From assembly GCF_029867415.1 (NCBI RefSeq), contig NW_026705208.1, positions 248,001-312,000 on the forward strand: DNA of 64,000 bases, in the 5' to 3' direction. Each line of letters starts with the position of its first letter. Positions within the stretch are counted from its first letter, which is position 1. This DNA is from Vicia villosa. Taxonomy: Eukaryota; Streptophyta; Magnoliopsida; Fabales; Fabaceae. The notes beneath the pieces were generated by a model, which saw nothing but the letters and a program-made list of their open reading frames with translations, made no database searches and was not told the DNA's origin. Both the position numbers and the translations under genes were made by a program. This document shows, in pieces, positions 22,946 to 33,570 of this stretch.

Positions 22946-23688
22946 CAAGGTACTCAATTTCTTTTCCAGTCTCTTTTTCTTTGTGCTTAGTATTGCTAAA
23001 GCTTTGCACCCTACTTGTTTTAAAAATGGTTTTTTATTGTTAAAGCTCAACCTTTTTAAAATCAACCCTTGGTTTTGTATAGTTAAAACTCAACCAACCC
23101 CTTTTTTAAACCTTGGTACTGAGAGGAGAATTATTCCCGGTGAAACTACTCTTAGACCATTGACCTTGTATTGTTAAAGCTTGGTCCCTTTCTTATTAAA
23201 ACTTGTTAAGTATTGTTAAAGCTCAACACCCAAAAATATTTTGGCCACTTTGGCCCTTTTATTTTCCTTTTAAGGGGAACTACAAAAACTCTGACTTCCC
23301 TATTGCACTTAAGGGGTATGTAGGCCTAAGATGCGATGTCTTATCGAGCTCACTTTTAAAACCTTCTTTTCTCATCCTCCCACTCTATTTAAACGAAATC
23401 ACAAAGGCATTTTCAAAATAACAACAAACAATAATAACAATATTTTCAAAGAGGTTCCTATGGGGTACCATAGATGTGAGGGGTGCTTAAAACCTTCCCT
23501 TTTCTTAACAAACCTCCCGTACCCAAATCTCTGATAATTTTATTAGTTTCGATTTTAAAAACTTCTTTAGGTTTAATCGCTCTTTCTCCCATTTCATTTG
23601 GAATCAATAAAGCACGGTGGTGACTCTGTTTAAAACATATGATCTAAGTCAATTCAATGGCTTTAGTGTCACGAATTTCACCGTTACA
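22946..23688 (+). repeat. Ogre-type LTR E, 3' portion
   Basis: Bases 23210-23688 are a diverged second version of 22560-22945. Both have an AACTACA...CTCTGACTTC block, a TATGTAGGC...AAGATG block, a GAGGGG(C/T)GCTTAAAACCTTCC block and a GACT(C/T)-containing end. It ends CACCGTTACA at 23688, directly beside the ORF1 fragment of element D on the other strand. The simplest reading is an LTR inserted into D and later split by LTR C at 22945/22946. The part at 22970-23225 has four or five diverged copies of GTATTGTTAAAGCTCAACC. Confidence 0.6.
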
Positions 23689-23921
23689 GTAGGTAGCAAG
23701 TGGTAGTCAGGAAATGTTAAACATCGGTAGACAGGATCATAAAACTGGACCAAAGTGTTAAGAAGTCCCTCTTCAACTTTGGTAGATAAGATATAAAGAA
23801 GTCTTCTATGACGCTTCACAAAACCATCACCATCAAAAACCAAAGTGGCTAACTTTCTCAATTCTTCCAAATTAGGATCTTGGAAATTGTACTTGTGAGT
23901 ATTCCTCCTTCCAGGTTCCAT
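23689..23921 (-). pseudogene. Ogre ORF1 N-terminal fragment (element D)
   Basis: Translated from the ATG at 23921, the sequence (MEPGRRNTHKYNFQDPNLEE...) contains LVQFYDPVYRCLTFPDYHL and LPT. This is the N-terminal hallmark of the Ogre/Tat ORF1 protein, whose domain is often annotated in legume genomes as a protein of unknown function. Homology stops after LLPT at 23689, where LTR E begins, so only about 77 residues remain. The protein's role in Ogre is unknown. The 5' leader and primer site of the same element lie upstream, across the SIRE insertion, which supports this start codon. Confidence 0.7.
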
Positions 23922-24476
23922 ATTCTCTAGATCTGTTGAGTTTGCAAATAGAAGATCTCAGTTCCTTGATACTCAAATAGAAAGGATCTCTTTTTTATGG
24001 ATGCATGAATGCATAAATGCAATAACCATAATGAAGATCACACAAACAAGGTTCAAAGATTCAACGTCACGAGCATGGAGCCACGGGTCTAACCAATCAC
24101 AAGATGTGTACTAAAATGTTTTTGTACCTATAGAACGAGTTCTCACAAAGTTCCCAGGGTGTACATTCCATCTTTCGGAAATTATCGATTTAAATAACTA
24201 CTTGCCAAAGAATAATATTCTCAAAAGAAACTCTCCTGAGTGTTGTATTGCCTGACAACTAATTAGGTCTGCACCCAAATAGTCTCCACACTACGTACAA
24301 ATAAGCCAAAGAGAGGCAAAGGGGTTCTAGGTCCTCGGCTTCTCTTGTTCTCAGGTTGAAAGCAACGATGCTTTCACAATTGACTTGTTCAGCATCACCA
24401 TTTTCAAGGAGACAATCCAGTGAGTTGGAGGATCTCAAGTCAGCTTATTAAGGATTACCTCCACATAAACCAAAAT
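23922..24476 (-). other. Element D 5' leader, proximal part
   Basis: This 555-base stretch lies between the ORF1 start and the SIRE insertion point and has no open frame of note. It continues at 33228 after removal of the SIRE element and one copy of AAAAT, joining the leader to the primer site at 33423-33440. Confidence 0.65.
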
Positions 24477-25476
24477 TGTTGGAACATAGTTTGCTTCTAA
24501 TCATAACTTAGAGTTTTGATGATGACAATTAAATAAATTTTGTATAAGTAAATGTGGTACTCTAATTGTATGTTTCTTATTTTAGAAGAAGTTTTAACTC
24601 AAGTACCATCAGAACATGGACTTTATATAAAGCTGAACAAAGAAAGAAAAGTCACGCTGAAGTTCAAGAAGTTCTAATGCATGAAGACTTTTGAATACAC
24701 CAACCGCTGTAGACAAATTCTGATAGAAGTTTTATTCACATAGTCAGATAGAAGTCATGTAGAAAAGGAAAGACAAATTGCGAAGTTCTGATACAAGATA
24801 AAATACCGTTAGAGACATAATGATTAAAAGACAGCTGAAGCATTTATGAGGAACAAATAGTAAGAAGCATGCAAAGCACAAATAACCAAGATGACAGGCA
24901 ACATTTATTGCAAAACAACTTACGAGGAAGCAACGAATAATATTTCCAAAAGGCTATAAATAGAAGATCATTTGAAAAAGAAAGTAGAGAATACTGACGT
25001 GAAAAATAACAGTTGTGATATAACTTTGATTAAGAAGCATTAAGTTCACTTATTAGAAGTTATTGATGTATTGTTTCTTGAGTAACCAAGTTGTGGTTAA
25101 GATTCTCAAGAATATGTTGTATATTGTTTCTTGAGTAACCAAGTTGTGGTTAAGATTCTCAAGAAGACGTTGTATATTGTTTCTTGAGTAACCAAGTTGT
25201 GGTTATGTTTCTCTGGAAGACGTTGTATATTGTTCCTTGAGTAACCAAGTTGTGGTTAAGATTCTCAAGAAGACGTTGGCAGTTGCATTCGTGAATCAAT
25301 TTTAATCAAATTTTGATTAGAGGATTAAGTCCTCGACAAAGAGGCGAAATCACCTTGACGGGTGGACTGAAGTAATTTGAGTTCAAACGAACCAGGATAA
25401 AAATATCGTGTGAATTTTTATTTGTGAAAGAAAACCCCTTATTCAACCCCCCTTATAAGTGTTTTCATACCCTTGA
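24477..25476 (+). repeat. 5' LTR of the SIRE-type element, 1000 bp
   Basis: It begins TGTTGGAACATAG and ends CATACCCTTGA (mutated CA end; the 3' copy ends TTCA). A TATA box TATAAATA is at 24955-24962. Relative to the 3' LTR it lacks about 85 bases near 24995 but has an extra copy of the repeat at 25066-25282. Confidence 0.92.
25066..25282 (+). repeat. 58-base tandem repeat in the 5' LTR of the SIRE-type element
   Basis: Four copies of TTGTTTCTTGAGTAACCAAG followed by TTGTGGTTAAGATTCTCAAGA and AGACGTTGTATA. The repeat holds an inverted pair, TTCTTGAG / CTCAAGAA. The 3' LTR has only three copies (about 32870-33030), so copy number changed after insertion or during transposition. Confidence 0.85.
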
Positions 25477-25478
25477 AT

Positions 25479-25490
25479 TGGCATCAGAGC
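25479..25490 (+). other. Primer binding site of the SIRE-type element
   Basis: TGGCATCAGAGC differs by one base from the usual Ty1 initiator-Met site TGGTATCAGAGC. It is two bases from the LTR end. Confidence 0.9.
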
Positions 25491-25549
25491 TCTTGGTTCT
25501 GGGTGCAAACACTTAAGAGTGTCAGTAAAAGATCCAGAAGAAAAACACT

Positions 25550-27180
25550 ATGGCAAATAAGTAAAATAATAATGGTTTTACGAGACCCCCTGTGTTTGAT
25601 GTAGAAAATTTTGAGTATTGGAAAGATAAACTGGAAAGTTTCTTTCTAGGACAAGATGCTGACCTATGGGACGTTGTGTTAGATGGTTACACACATCCTA
25701 TAGATGCTGGTAAAAAGATTGATAGGAAAAACTTGAGTGAGAAACAAAAGAAAGAGTTCAAAAATCATCACAAGGCTAGAAATATCTTGTTGAATGCTAT
25801 CTCACATGCAGAATATGAAAAAATCACCAACAGAGATACTGCACATGATATGTTTGAGTCTTTCAAAATGACTCATGAAGGAAATGCTCAAGTTAAAGAG
25901 ACGAAAGCTCTGGCCCTCATCCAGAAGTACGAGGCATTTAGAATGGAAGAAGATGAGTCCATTGAAACCATGTTCTCAAGATTTCAAACTCTGACTGCTG
26001 GCTTGAGAGTTTTGAACAAAGGATACACTAGATCAGATCATGTCAAGAAGATAATCAGAAGTTTACCCAGAAGATGGGGACAAATGGTTACTGCGTTCAA
26101 AGTTGCAAAGAATCTAGATGATGTATCTCTTGAAGAACTTATCAGTGCATTGAGAAGCCACGAGATAGAACTTGATGAAAATGAGCCTCGAAAGAAAGGT
26201 AAGTTTGTTGCCCTTAAATATATTAGAAAATTTGAAACTAACGCTTTTCAGACTGAAGAGGAAATCTCTAGTGACTCTACCTAAGAAGAAGAAGATGAGT
26301 TATCTCTTCTCTCCAGAATAGTCAATCAATTATGGAAGCATAAACAAAGGAAGTTCAGAAACTACAGGAGACCATAAAATAAAGCAAAATCTTCTTGACA
26401 TAATAAGCCTATCATAAAAATCATTGCCTCTTTTTTAAATATAAATAACCTTGACACTTTAAGAATGACTGTCCCAATCTGTAGAGAGAAAGGCCAAAGA
26501 AAAAATTTGAAAAGAAGAAAAGTCTGATGGCCACATGGGATGATTCAGAATCTTCTGAAGATGAATCTGACTTAGAAGATGAACATGCCAACTTACCATT
26601 AATGGCTACCATAGGAGGTGACTCTGGATCTGAATCAAAAACTGATGAGGTATTATCTTAACTTACTAGAGATGAGCTTGTATAAAGCTTATCAGAACTT
26701 CTGGAAAACCATAGTAAATTCAGAATCAAATACAAGAAACTTAAAAATAGTTTTGTAGTTGAAATTGAGAAACTTAAAGCAGAAAATTATGAACTTAAAG
26801 AAAGTAATCTTAAACTCATAGAGGAATTAAAAATTCAAAAAATCTTTAATTCAGATACTGCTTCAAGTTCGAAAGATATTCTAAAAGAATATGACTCTGG
26901 TTTTCAAAAATTTCTTGCTAGAAGCATAGACAGAAGCAAAATGGCTTCAATGATATATGGTGTAAGCAGAAACAACAGAAAAGGAATTAGTTATGAAACT
27001 CCCAAAGGGAAAGAACCATATCAAACTAAACCTATTGATGATATGGTTATTACATATAAACCTTTACACACCCAATTTGAAATTGGTCACACACATGACA
27101 TTAAATACACTTCCTATTCTGAAAACTTTCATGCTAACCCTAAGTTCAAACAGAACTTTAGGCACAGTAACACCAAAGGA
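25550..27180 (+). pseudogene. SIRE-type gag (broken)
   Basis: The frame starts with ATG at 25550 (MANK) and meets a stop at 25562. The same frame is then open through 25592-26284 and encodes the Ty1 Gag fold: FDVENFEYWKDKLESFF near the start, then QKYEAFRMEEDESIETMFSRF, LRVLNKGY and SLPRRW. After the stop at 26282 the frame is interrupted, but a zinc-knuckle remnant (HFKNDCPNL in one frame near 26450) and a charged coiled-coil stretch (KKLKNSFVVEIEKLKAENYE, 26720-26830) are readable. Gag would form the cytoplasmic particle packaging the element RNA. The family normally makes gag and pol from one long frame; here at least three stops and a frameshift prevent that. Confidence 0.85.
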
Positions 27181-30100
27181 CCCAAAAATATATGGGTACC
27201 TAAGGAGAAACTAATATATGTTGCAGATATCCTTAGCAGCACAGTTGAAACACTAGTCATGGTACCTGGACTCTAGATACTCTCGACACATGGCGGGAAG
27301 AAAGTATATGTTCCAAATCCTGGAGCTTAAATCTGGTGGAGACGTTAGATTTGGAGGAAATCAAAAAGGAAAGATGATTGATTTTGGAACTATTGGAAAC
27401 GGTAATTCTCCCTCCATAACTAATGTTCTGTTAGTAGAAGGATTAACACATAACTTGTTGTCCATAAGTCAGTTAAGTGACAACGGCTATGACATAATCT
27501 TTAATCAAAAGTCCTATAAAGTTGTCAGTCAAAAAGATGGGTCAATCCTATTCACTGGCAAGAGAAATAACAATATCTATAAAATTGATCTCTCTGAACT
27601 TAAAACTTAGAAATTAACTTGTCTTCTGTTTGTTAACGATGAGCAATGGGTCTGGCACAGAAGATTGGGACATGCTAGCTTGAGAAAAATATCTGAGATT
27701 AACAAACTCAATCTGGTCAGAGGACTTCCCAATCTGAAGTTCAACTCAGAAGCTCTGTATGAAGCATGTCAGAAAGGAAAGTTTTCAAAACCCTCTTTTA
27801 AATCAAAAAATGTTGTCTCTTCCTCTAGGCCATTAGAACTTCTGCACATTATCTATTTCACTAGTGAAAACTGCATCCATTAGAGGCAAGAAGTATAGAC
27901 TGGTATTGTTGATGACTATAGCAGGTGGACATGGGTTAAGTTCTTAAAACACAAGGATGAGTCACATTCTGTGTTCTTTGATTTCTGTAACCAAGTTCAA
28001 AATGAAAAAGAGTTTAGAATCATAAAGGTTAGAAGTGATCATGGAGGAGAATTCGAGAACAATCTCTTGAAAATTTCTTTAAAGAAAATGACATTTCTCA
28101 TGATTTCTCTTGTCCTAGAACTTCCTAACAAAATGGATTTGTAGAACGAAATAATAGAACATTGCAAGAAATGGCCAGAACCATGATTAACGAAACCAAT
28201 ATGGCCAAACATTTCAGGTGAGAAGCAGTGAACATAGTATGTTATATTCAGAATAGAATCTCTACAAGACCTATTCTTGAAAAGACTCCTTATGAATTAT
28301 GGAAGACCAGAAAACCTAACATTTCATATTTCCATCCTTTTGGATGTATTTGTTATATACTTAACACTAAAGAACATCTGAACAAGTTTGATTCTAAGGC
28401 ACAAAAGTGCTTTCTACTTGGATACTCTGAACGTTCAAAAGGTTATAGAGTATACAATACAAAAACTCTGATTGTTGAAGAATCAATCAATGTCAGATTT
28501 GATGATAAGCTTGGCCATCAAAAGCCAAAGCAAGCTGGAAATTTTGTAGATATGGAAGTTCAATCTGAAGACTCAGAAGCAAAAGACAATTCAAAAGATC
28601 CTCAAATTACATCATCTATGGAGAACTTGAGAATTTCTCAGGAAACCTCACAAAACAGATCTTCTAGACTCACCTCAGCACATCCATAAGATATTATACT
28701 CGGAAAGAAAGATGACCCCATTAGAACTAGATCATTTCTCCGAAACAATCAAGAATCTCTGTGTGGATTAGTTTCTATGGTTGAGCCAACTTCTGTTGAT
28801 GAAGCTCTTCAAGATGAGTGGATTATTGCTATGCAAGAAGATCTAAATCAGTTTACCAGAAATGATGTATGGGATCTGGTTCCAAGACCAGATGGATTCA
28901 ATATCATTGGAACAAAGTGGATGTTCAGAAACAAATTGAATGAGCAAGGAGAAGTTGTCAAAAACAAATAACGAATGGTTGCACAAGGATATAGTCGGCA
29001 AGAAGGTATTGACTATAATGAAACCTTTGCCACAGTCGCCGTGTTAGAATCTATTAGATTATTAATTTCCTTTGCTACTCAATATGACATTACTTTGTAT
29101 CAAATGGATGCTAAGAGTGAATTTTTAAATGGTTACATAGAAGAAGAAGTTTATGTCCATCAACCTCCTGGTTTTTAAATATTCAAAATATCCAGAACAT
29201 GTTTTTAAACTTAAGAAATCTTTATATGGTCGGAAACAAGCTCCAAGAGCATGGTATGAACGATTAAGTTCCTTTCTTCTAGATAAAGATTTTACCAGAG
29301 GAAAAGTGGACACAACCTTATTTCTTAAGACATTTAAAAATGATATTTTAATTTGTCAAATATATGTAGATAATATTATATTTGGAACTTCTAATGTTTC
29401 AATCGGAAATGAATTTGCTAAGTCCATGCAAGCAAAATTTGAAATGAGTATGATGGGAGAACTTAAATTTTTTCTGGGAATTCAAATTATTCAAACTTCT
29501 GAAGGAACTTACATACATCAAACAAAGTATGTCAAAAAAATTCTGAAGAAATTTCATCTATCAGAAAGTAAAGAAGCTAAAACTCCAATGCATCCTACAT
29601 GCATTCTGGGAAAGGATGAGGTAAGTAAGTAAGTAGATCAGAAACTCTATAAAGGTATGATTGGATCCCTACTTTATCTGAATGCATCTAGACCAGATAT
29701 TTTGTTTAGTGTATGTTTATGTGGAAGATTCCAATATGATCCTAGAGAATCTCACTTGACTGCTTTCAAGCGAATTCTGAGGTATCTGAAAGGTGCTACT
29801 AATGTTGGATTGCTTTACAGAAAATCCAAAAATTTCAACTTAGTAGGATATTGTGATGCTGATTTTGCTGGAGACAGAGTGGAACGTAAAAGCACTTCTA
29901 GAAGATGTCATTTTCTGAGAAAGAATCTGATCTCCTGGTACAGCAAGCAAGCTACAATTGCACTATCAACTACAGAAGCAGAATATGTAGTTGCTGCATG
30001 TTGTAGCACTCAGATGCTATGGATGAAAAGTTAATTAGAAGATTATCACATCTATGAGCGTAAGATTCCTATTTTCTATGATAATACTTCAACTATTTCT

Positions 30101-30306
30101 CTTTCAAAAAATCCTATTTTACATTCTAAAGCTAAGCATATAGAAATTAAGCATCACTTCATTAGGGACTATATTTAGAAAGGGATACTCTGTTTAAATT
30201 TCATTGATACAGACCATCAATGGGCTGATATCTTCACCAAACCTATTTTTGAAGATAGATTCAAATTCATTCTGAAAAATATTAGTTTGGAATTTTGTCC
30301 AGAATA
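27181..30306 (+). pseudogene. SIRE-type pol: protease, integrase, reverse transcriptase, RNase H (broken)
   Basis: Domains occur in normal Ty1 order. Protease: WYLDS at 27260 but the DSG triad reads DSR. The pre-integrase region has HNLLSISQL and WHRRLGHASL. The integrase core has VRSDHGGEFEN and, after a stop, QNGFVERNNRTLQ; the first catalytic Asp region is lost. The integrase C-terminus is open at 28228-28689. Reverse transcriptase runs from 28777 through 29632 with VAQGYSRQEGIDY, QMDAKSEFLNG and LKKSLYGRKQAPRAWYERL; the catalytic YVDD reads YVDN. RNase H spans 29657-30306 with GYCDADFAGD, LSTTEAEYV and HIEIKHHFIRD, ending at a stop at 30304. At least seven stops or shifts interrupt it. 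The substitutions in both protease and polymerase active sites mean that repairing stops alone would not restore activity. Confidence 0.92.
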
Positions 30307-30795
30307 AAGTTATGTTAAATATCTGAAATTCCTTTAGAACATTTTTTGCCTAAAATGAACTATCTGATTCATAACTCTTCAGAAGTTAGAAGTGAAACCA
30401 TTTAGAAACATCTAACCTACTTGGTTCAGAAGTTCATTTCAAATTTGGTTCAGAAGTTCATTACATAAACCAGTTGTATCACGCTAACCCTAGAAGTTAA
30501 ACACGTGGTCAAATATCTGAAAGGTCACGTGTGCAGGCTATTGAGGCACGAGTCATTGGTAACTGTTGTCTTAAATCTTTTATGTCTCCCCTAATATCAT
30601 TAATCATGATGCTACTATCCTTTGCTTATTTCAATATTTCTCATCATTTTATAAACCATGCAAATCTCTGCATTTATTGCATTCGGTTATACGTTCTCAT
30701 TTCTCTTTTCTTCATCCCTATATATATTCGCATCCATTGTCAAGTCTTATCACTTCCCTAAACCTAATCCTTGTTAGTTTTTCTCTAAACTCTTC
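30307..30795 (+). other. Spacer between pol and 3' ORF, with possible internal promoter
   Basis: The stretch has no pol-like coding. CCCTATATATATTCGC at about 30715-30730 lies 70-80 bases before the ATG of the next ORF and is a good TATA-like sequence. CACGTG-type words (AACACGTGGTC, GTCACGTGTG) occur at about 30498 and 30523. This could be an internal promoter for the 3' ORF, though that is inference. Confidence 0.4.
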
Positions 30796-31508
30796 ATGGC
30801 CTCCCAAACATCTCTCACTGTCATCAAAGAGAAAGTCCTTTGGCTATCACAAAGCAATAATCACTACATTGCTTGTTTTGAAAAACAAGGTAGGGGAATT
30901 ATATTGTGCTCCTTCTTGGTCCTATCTTCACAAATCTAGTGAAAAACTTCTGGAATCATGCTTCTGTCAGCAATGACAATCTAAGCATCACATCCTCCAT
31001 TCATGGGATTCCTTTCACCATCACTGAAGCATCTCTTGCTGAAATCATTGGATGTCCCTCTAACCCAAATGTTGCATGTCAAACATTTTTTGATTACTCG
31101 AGTGCATTTGTCGTTCCAAATGACCTAAGCAAAACTTCCCAACGAATTTTCAACAATCCATTTTTTCTTTCTCCTACAAAAAGGGTCTTGTTTCGCCTTG
31201 GTCTCTTCAACTTGCAGCCTCGAGGAAAATTTAAACAAATCTTGCATTCTAGAGATTGTTTTCTCATCCATCGCCTTGAAAAAGGACGTCCAATAAATCT
31301 TCCTTCCGTTATCTTCAACCATTTGGCCTTCAAATGTAGTCAGAACTTCTACATCCCTTATGGTCGAGTCTTATATGCTCTGTTTGAATCTGCAGGAGTA
31401 GTGGAAATTCTTCGCAATGCAAACTTTCCAAACAACGACGAAGTTCTGTTTGTTGAGCCTTATGAAGCTTTTTCCTTCACTTGTGAAGACTTTGATATTA
31501 ATTATTAG
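30796..31508 (+). pseudogene. Extra 3' ORF of the SIRE-type element (plant-transposon-protein-like domain), frameshifted
   Basis: ATG at 30796 opens MASQTSLTVIKEKVLWLSQ; a shift near 30900 moves to the frame open from 30906 to 31508 (200 residues). That part has the pattern VKNFWNHASVSNDNLSI, HGIPFTITEASLAEIIGC, SPTKRVLFRLGLFNLQPRG, RPINLPSVIFNHLAFKC and IPYGRVLYALFESAGV. These blocks match what I know as the putative plant transposon protein domain seen in legume retroelement ORFs. No signal peptide or membrane span is visible, so it does not look like a membrane envelope protein even though it sits in the env position. It is much less damaged than pol (one shift, no internal stop). Function is unknown. 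Confidence 0.6.
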
Positions 31509-32188
31509 AATTTTATGTTTGTTGTTTGTTATTGGTTCTTGTACTTGTTTTCCATATCATTAATGAAAATTTCTTTGTTTTTGCATTTTTCTTTATTATC
31601 GATATAAAAGGGAAGAATGTAGAATAGTTTGATATCATAACAGCTTACCTGAACTCAATACCTCAACATTTTACTACATATATTTTTGTATTCATTAAGT
31701 AAGAACAGGAATATTCTAGAAAGCTTTGGTTAAAGAACAGAAATATCTGAATAAAAAGATCGAGGGAGTACTTCTTCTCTATCAAGTTTCTAAGGACTGT
31801 CACTCATTCATTTACGCTACTCACTTATCTGATTATTTTGTATGCCTTTTGATTTATGACAAAAATGGGGAGAGAAAGCGAAATTTTGATCTGATTAAAA
31901 TTTAATAGTTATGGGACTAAGTCTCAAACATTTCTAACAAGTGTACAAAAAAGTTTTCTTTCTTTCTGTAAGTATGCAGGAAAATCATATTTTGAAAGAA
32001 AATATGATAGATCTTCTAAAGAAGCACTTTGCAAAGAAAAACAAGTTAATCTTCTGAAGAAGTACGCTGGAGAAAAATATACTCAGGGAAGTTATCTCTT
32101 AAATTTGTCTCTAAGTATTTATTTCAGGGGGAGATTGTTTTTCTAAATACAAAATTTCTAATCAGACTTAAATGTTTTGTCATCATCA
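31509..32188 (+). other. 3' untranslated region of the SIRE-type element
   Basis: AT-rich sequence between the 3' ORF and the purine tract. No open frame or repeat stands out. Confidence 0.6.
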
Positions 32189-32201
32189 AAAAGGAGGAGA
32201 T
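32189..32201 (+). other. Polypurine tract of the SIRE-type element
   Basis: AAAAGGAGGAGAT directly precedes the 3' LTR start TGTTAAAACATAG, as expected for plus-strand priming. Confidence 0.88.
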
Positions 32202-33227
32202 TGTTAAAACATAGTTTGATTCTAATCATATCTTAGAGTTTTGATGATAACAATTAAATAAATTTTGTATAAGTAAATGTGATACTCTAATCATATGTTT
32301 CTTATTTCAGAAAAAGTTCTAACTCAAGTACCATCAAAACATGGACTTTATGTAAAGCTGAACAAACAAAGAAAGAAAAGTCACGCTGAAGTTCAAGAAG
32401 TTCTAATGCATGAAGACTTCAGAATAAACCAACCGCTGTAGACAAATTCTGATAGAATTTATATCCACAAAGTCAGACAGAAGTCATGTAGAAAAGGAAA
32501 GACAAATTGCAAAGTTCTTATACAAGATAAAATACCGTTAGAGACATAATGATTAAAAGACGGCTAAAGCATTTATGAGGAACAAATATTAAGAAGCATG
32601 CAAAGCACAAATAACCAAGATGACACGCAACATTTATTGCAAAACAGCTTACGAGGAAGCAACAGACAACATTTCCAAAAGGCTATAAATAGAAGATCAT
32701 TTGAAAAAGAAAGTAGAGAATACTGAAGTGAACTCTTATGCTGAAAGAGAATATTTCATTCATATTATTTTACTGAGATTCATATTCATTGTACTTAAAA
32801 CTTAGTGAAAAATCACAGTTGTGATATAGCTTAGATTAAGAAGCATTAAGTTCACTTATTAGAAGTTATTGCTCTGTTTTTGGGTAACCAAGTTGTGGTT
32901 AAGATTATCAAGAAGACGTTGTATATTGTTTCTTGAGTAACCAAATTGTGGTTAAGATTATCAAGAAGACGTTGTATATTGTTCCTTGAGTAACCAAGTT
33001 GTGGTTAAGATTCTCAAGAAGACGTTAGCAGTTGCCTTTGTGAACCAATTGTAATCAAGTTTTGATTATTGCATTAAGTCCTCGACGGAGAGAGGCGAAA
33101 TCACCTTGACGGGTGGACTGGAGTAGTTTGAGTTCAAACGAACCAGGATACAAATATCATGTGAATTTTTATTTGTGAAAGAAAACCCCTTATTCAAACC
33201 CCCTTCTAAGTATTTTCATACCCTTCA
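32202..33227 (+). repeat. 3' LTR of the SIRE-type element, 1026 bp
   Basis: It begins TGTTAAAACATAG and ends CATACCCTTCA. A TATA box TATAAATA starts at 32695. It retains an 85-base segment (about 32735-32818) missing from the 5' LTR. Confidence 0.93.
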
Positions 33228-33446
33228 AAAATGACTATAACACCATCTTATCTTAATGTACACTCAAGTCTGGGTATAGGACTTATCTCACACAGGGGAT
33301 GTCAAGCCCTTTATCGCCAAGCACCCAAAAAATAAACTAACACACAAAGCACACAATAGCATATAACATATAATAATATACAAAGATAAATAAAAATAGG
33401 ATTAACACACTTAGAGGATTACTACCCAGTGAAGTCGCCAATTTTC
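33228..33446 (-). other. Element D leader (distal part) and primer site
   Basis: This continues the sequence interrupted at 24476. On the minus strand a TGGCGACTTCACTGGGTA sequence at 33423-33440 takes the place of the Ogre primer site. It shares TGGCGACT and CTGGG with the canonical site but differs in the middle. It begins six bases after the LTR end. Confidence 0.6.
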
Positions 33447-33570
33447 TGTAGGGGAAAAATTGAGATCGAATCCATGGATTGACTTGACTCATTATTTCAG
33501 TGAAAGTCACCACCGCGCTCTATTGTTTACAAAGGAAAAGGGTAAAGAGCGAAATAAAACACAAAGAAAC
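33447..33570 (-). repeat. 5' LTR of element D, terminal fragment
   Basis: On the minus strand GAGCGCGGTGGTGACTTTCA, then TGAAATAATGAGTCAAGTCA, leads to TTTTTCCCCTACA. This aligns with the end of LTR C. Homology stops at 33571, where gene-like sequence begins, so most of the LTR is lost. Confidence 0.65.

Larger units (their letters stand above)
24477..33227 (+). mobile_element. SIRE/Maximus-type Ty1 LTR retrotransposon, complete but inactive
   Basis: The full structure is present: 5' LTR 24477-25476, initiator-Met primer site 25479-25490, gag, protease, integrase, reverse transcriptase and RNase H in Ty1 order, an extra 3' ORF, purine tract 32189-32201, and 3' LTR 32202-33227. A perfect 5-base target duplication AAAAT flanks it (24472-24476 and 33228-33232). 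Every coding domain is identifiable but broken by stops and frameshifts. It inserted in the 5' leader of the Ogre-like element D. Confidence 0.95.

Noticed and set aside
30531..30976. Hydrophobic frames before the 3' ORF of the SIRE-type element
   Set aside because: They do not start at the ORF's conserved MASQ start and shift relative to it; best read as spacer.
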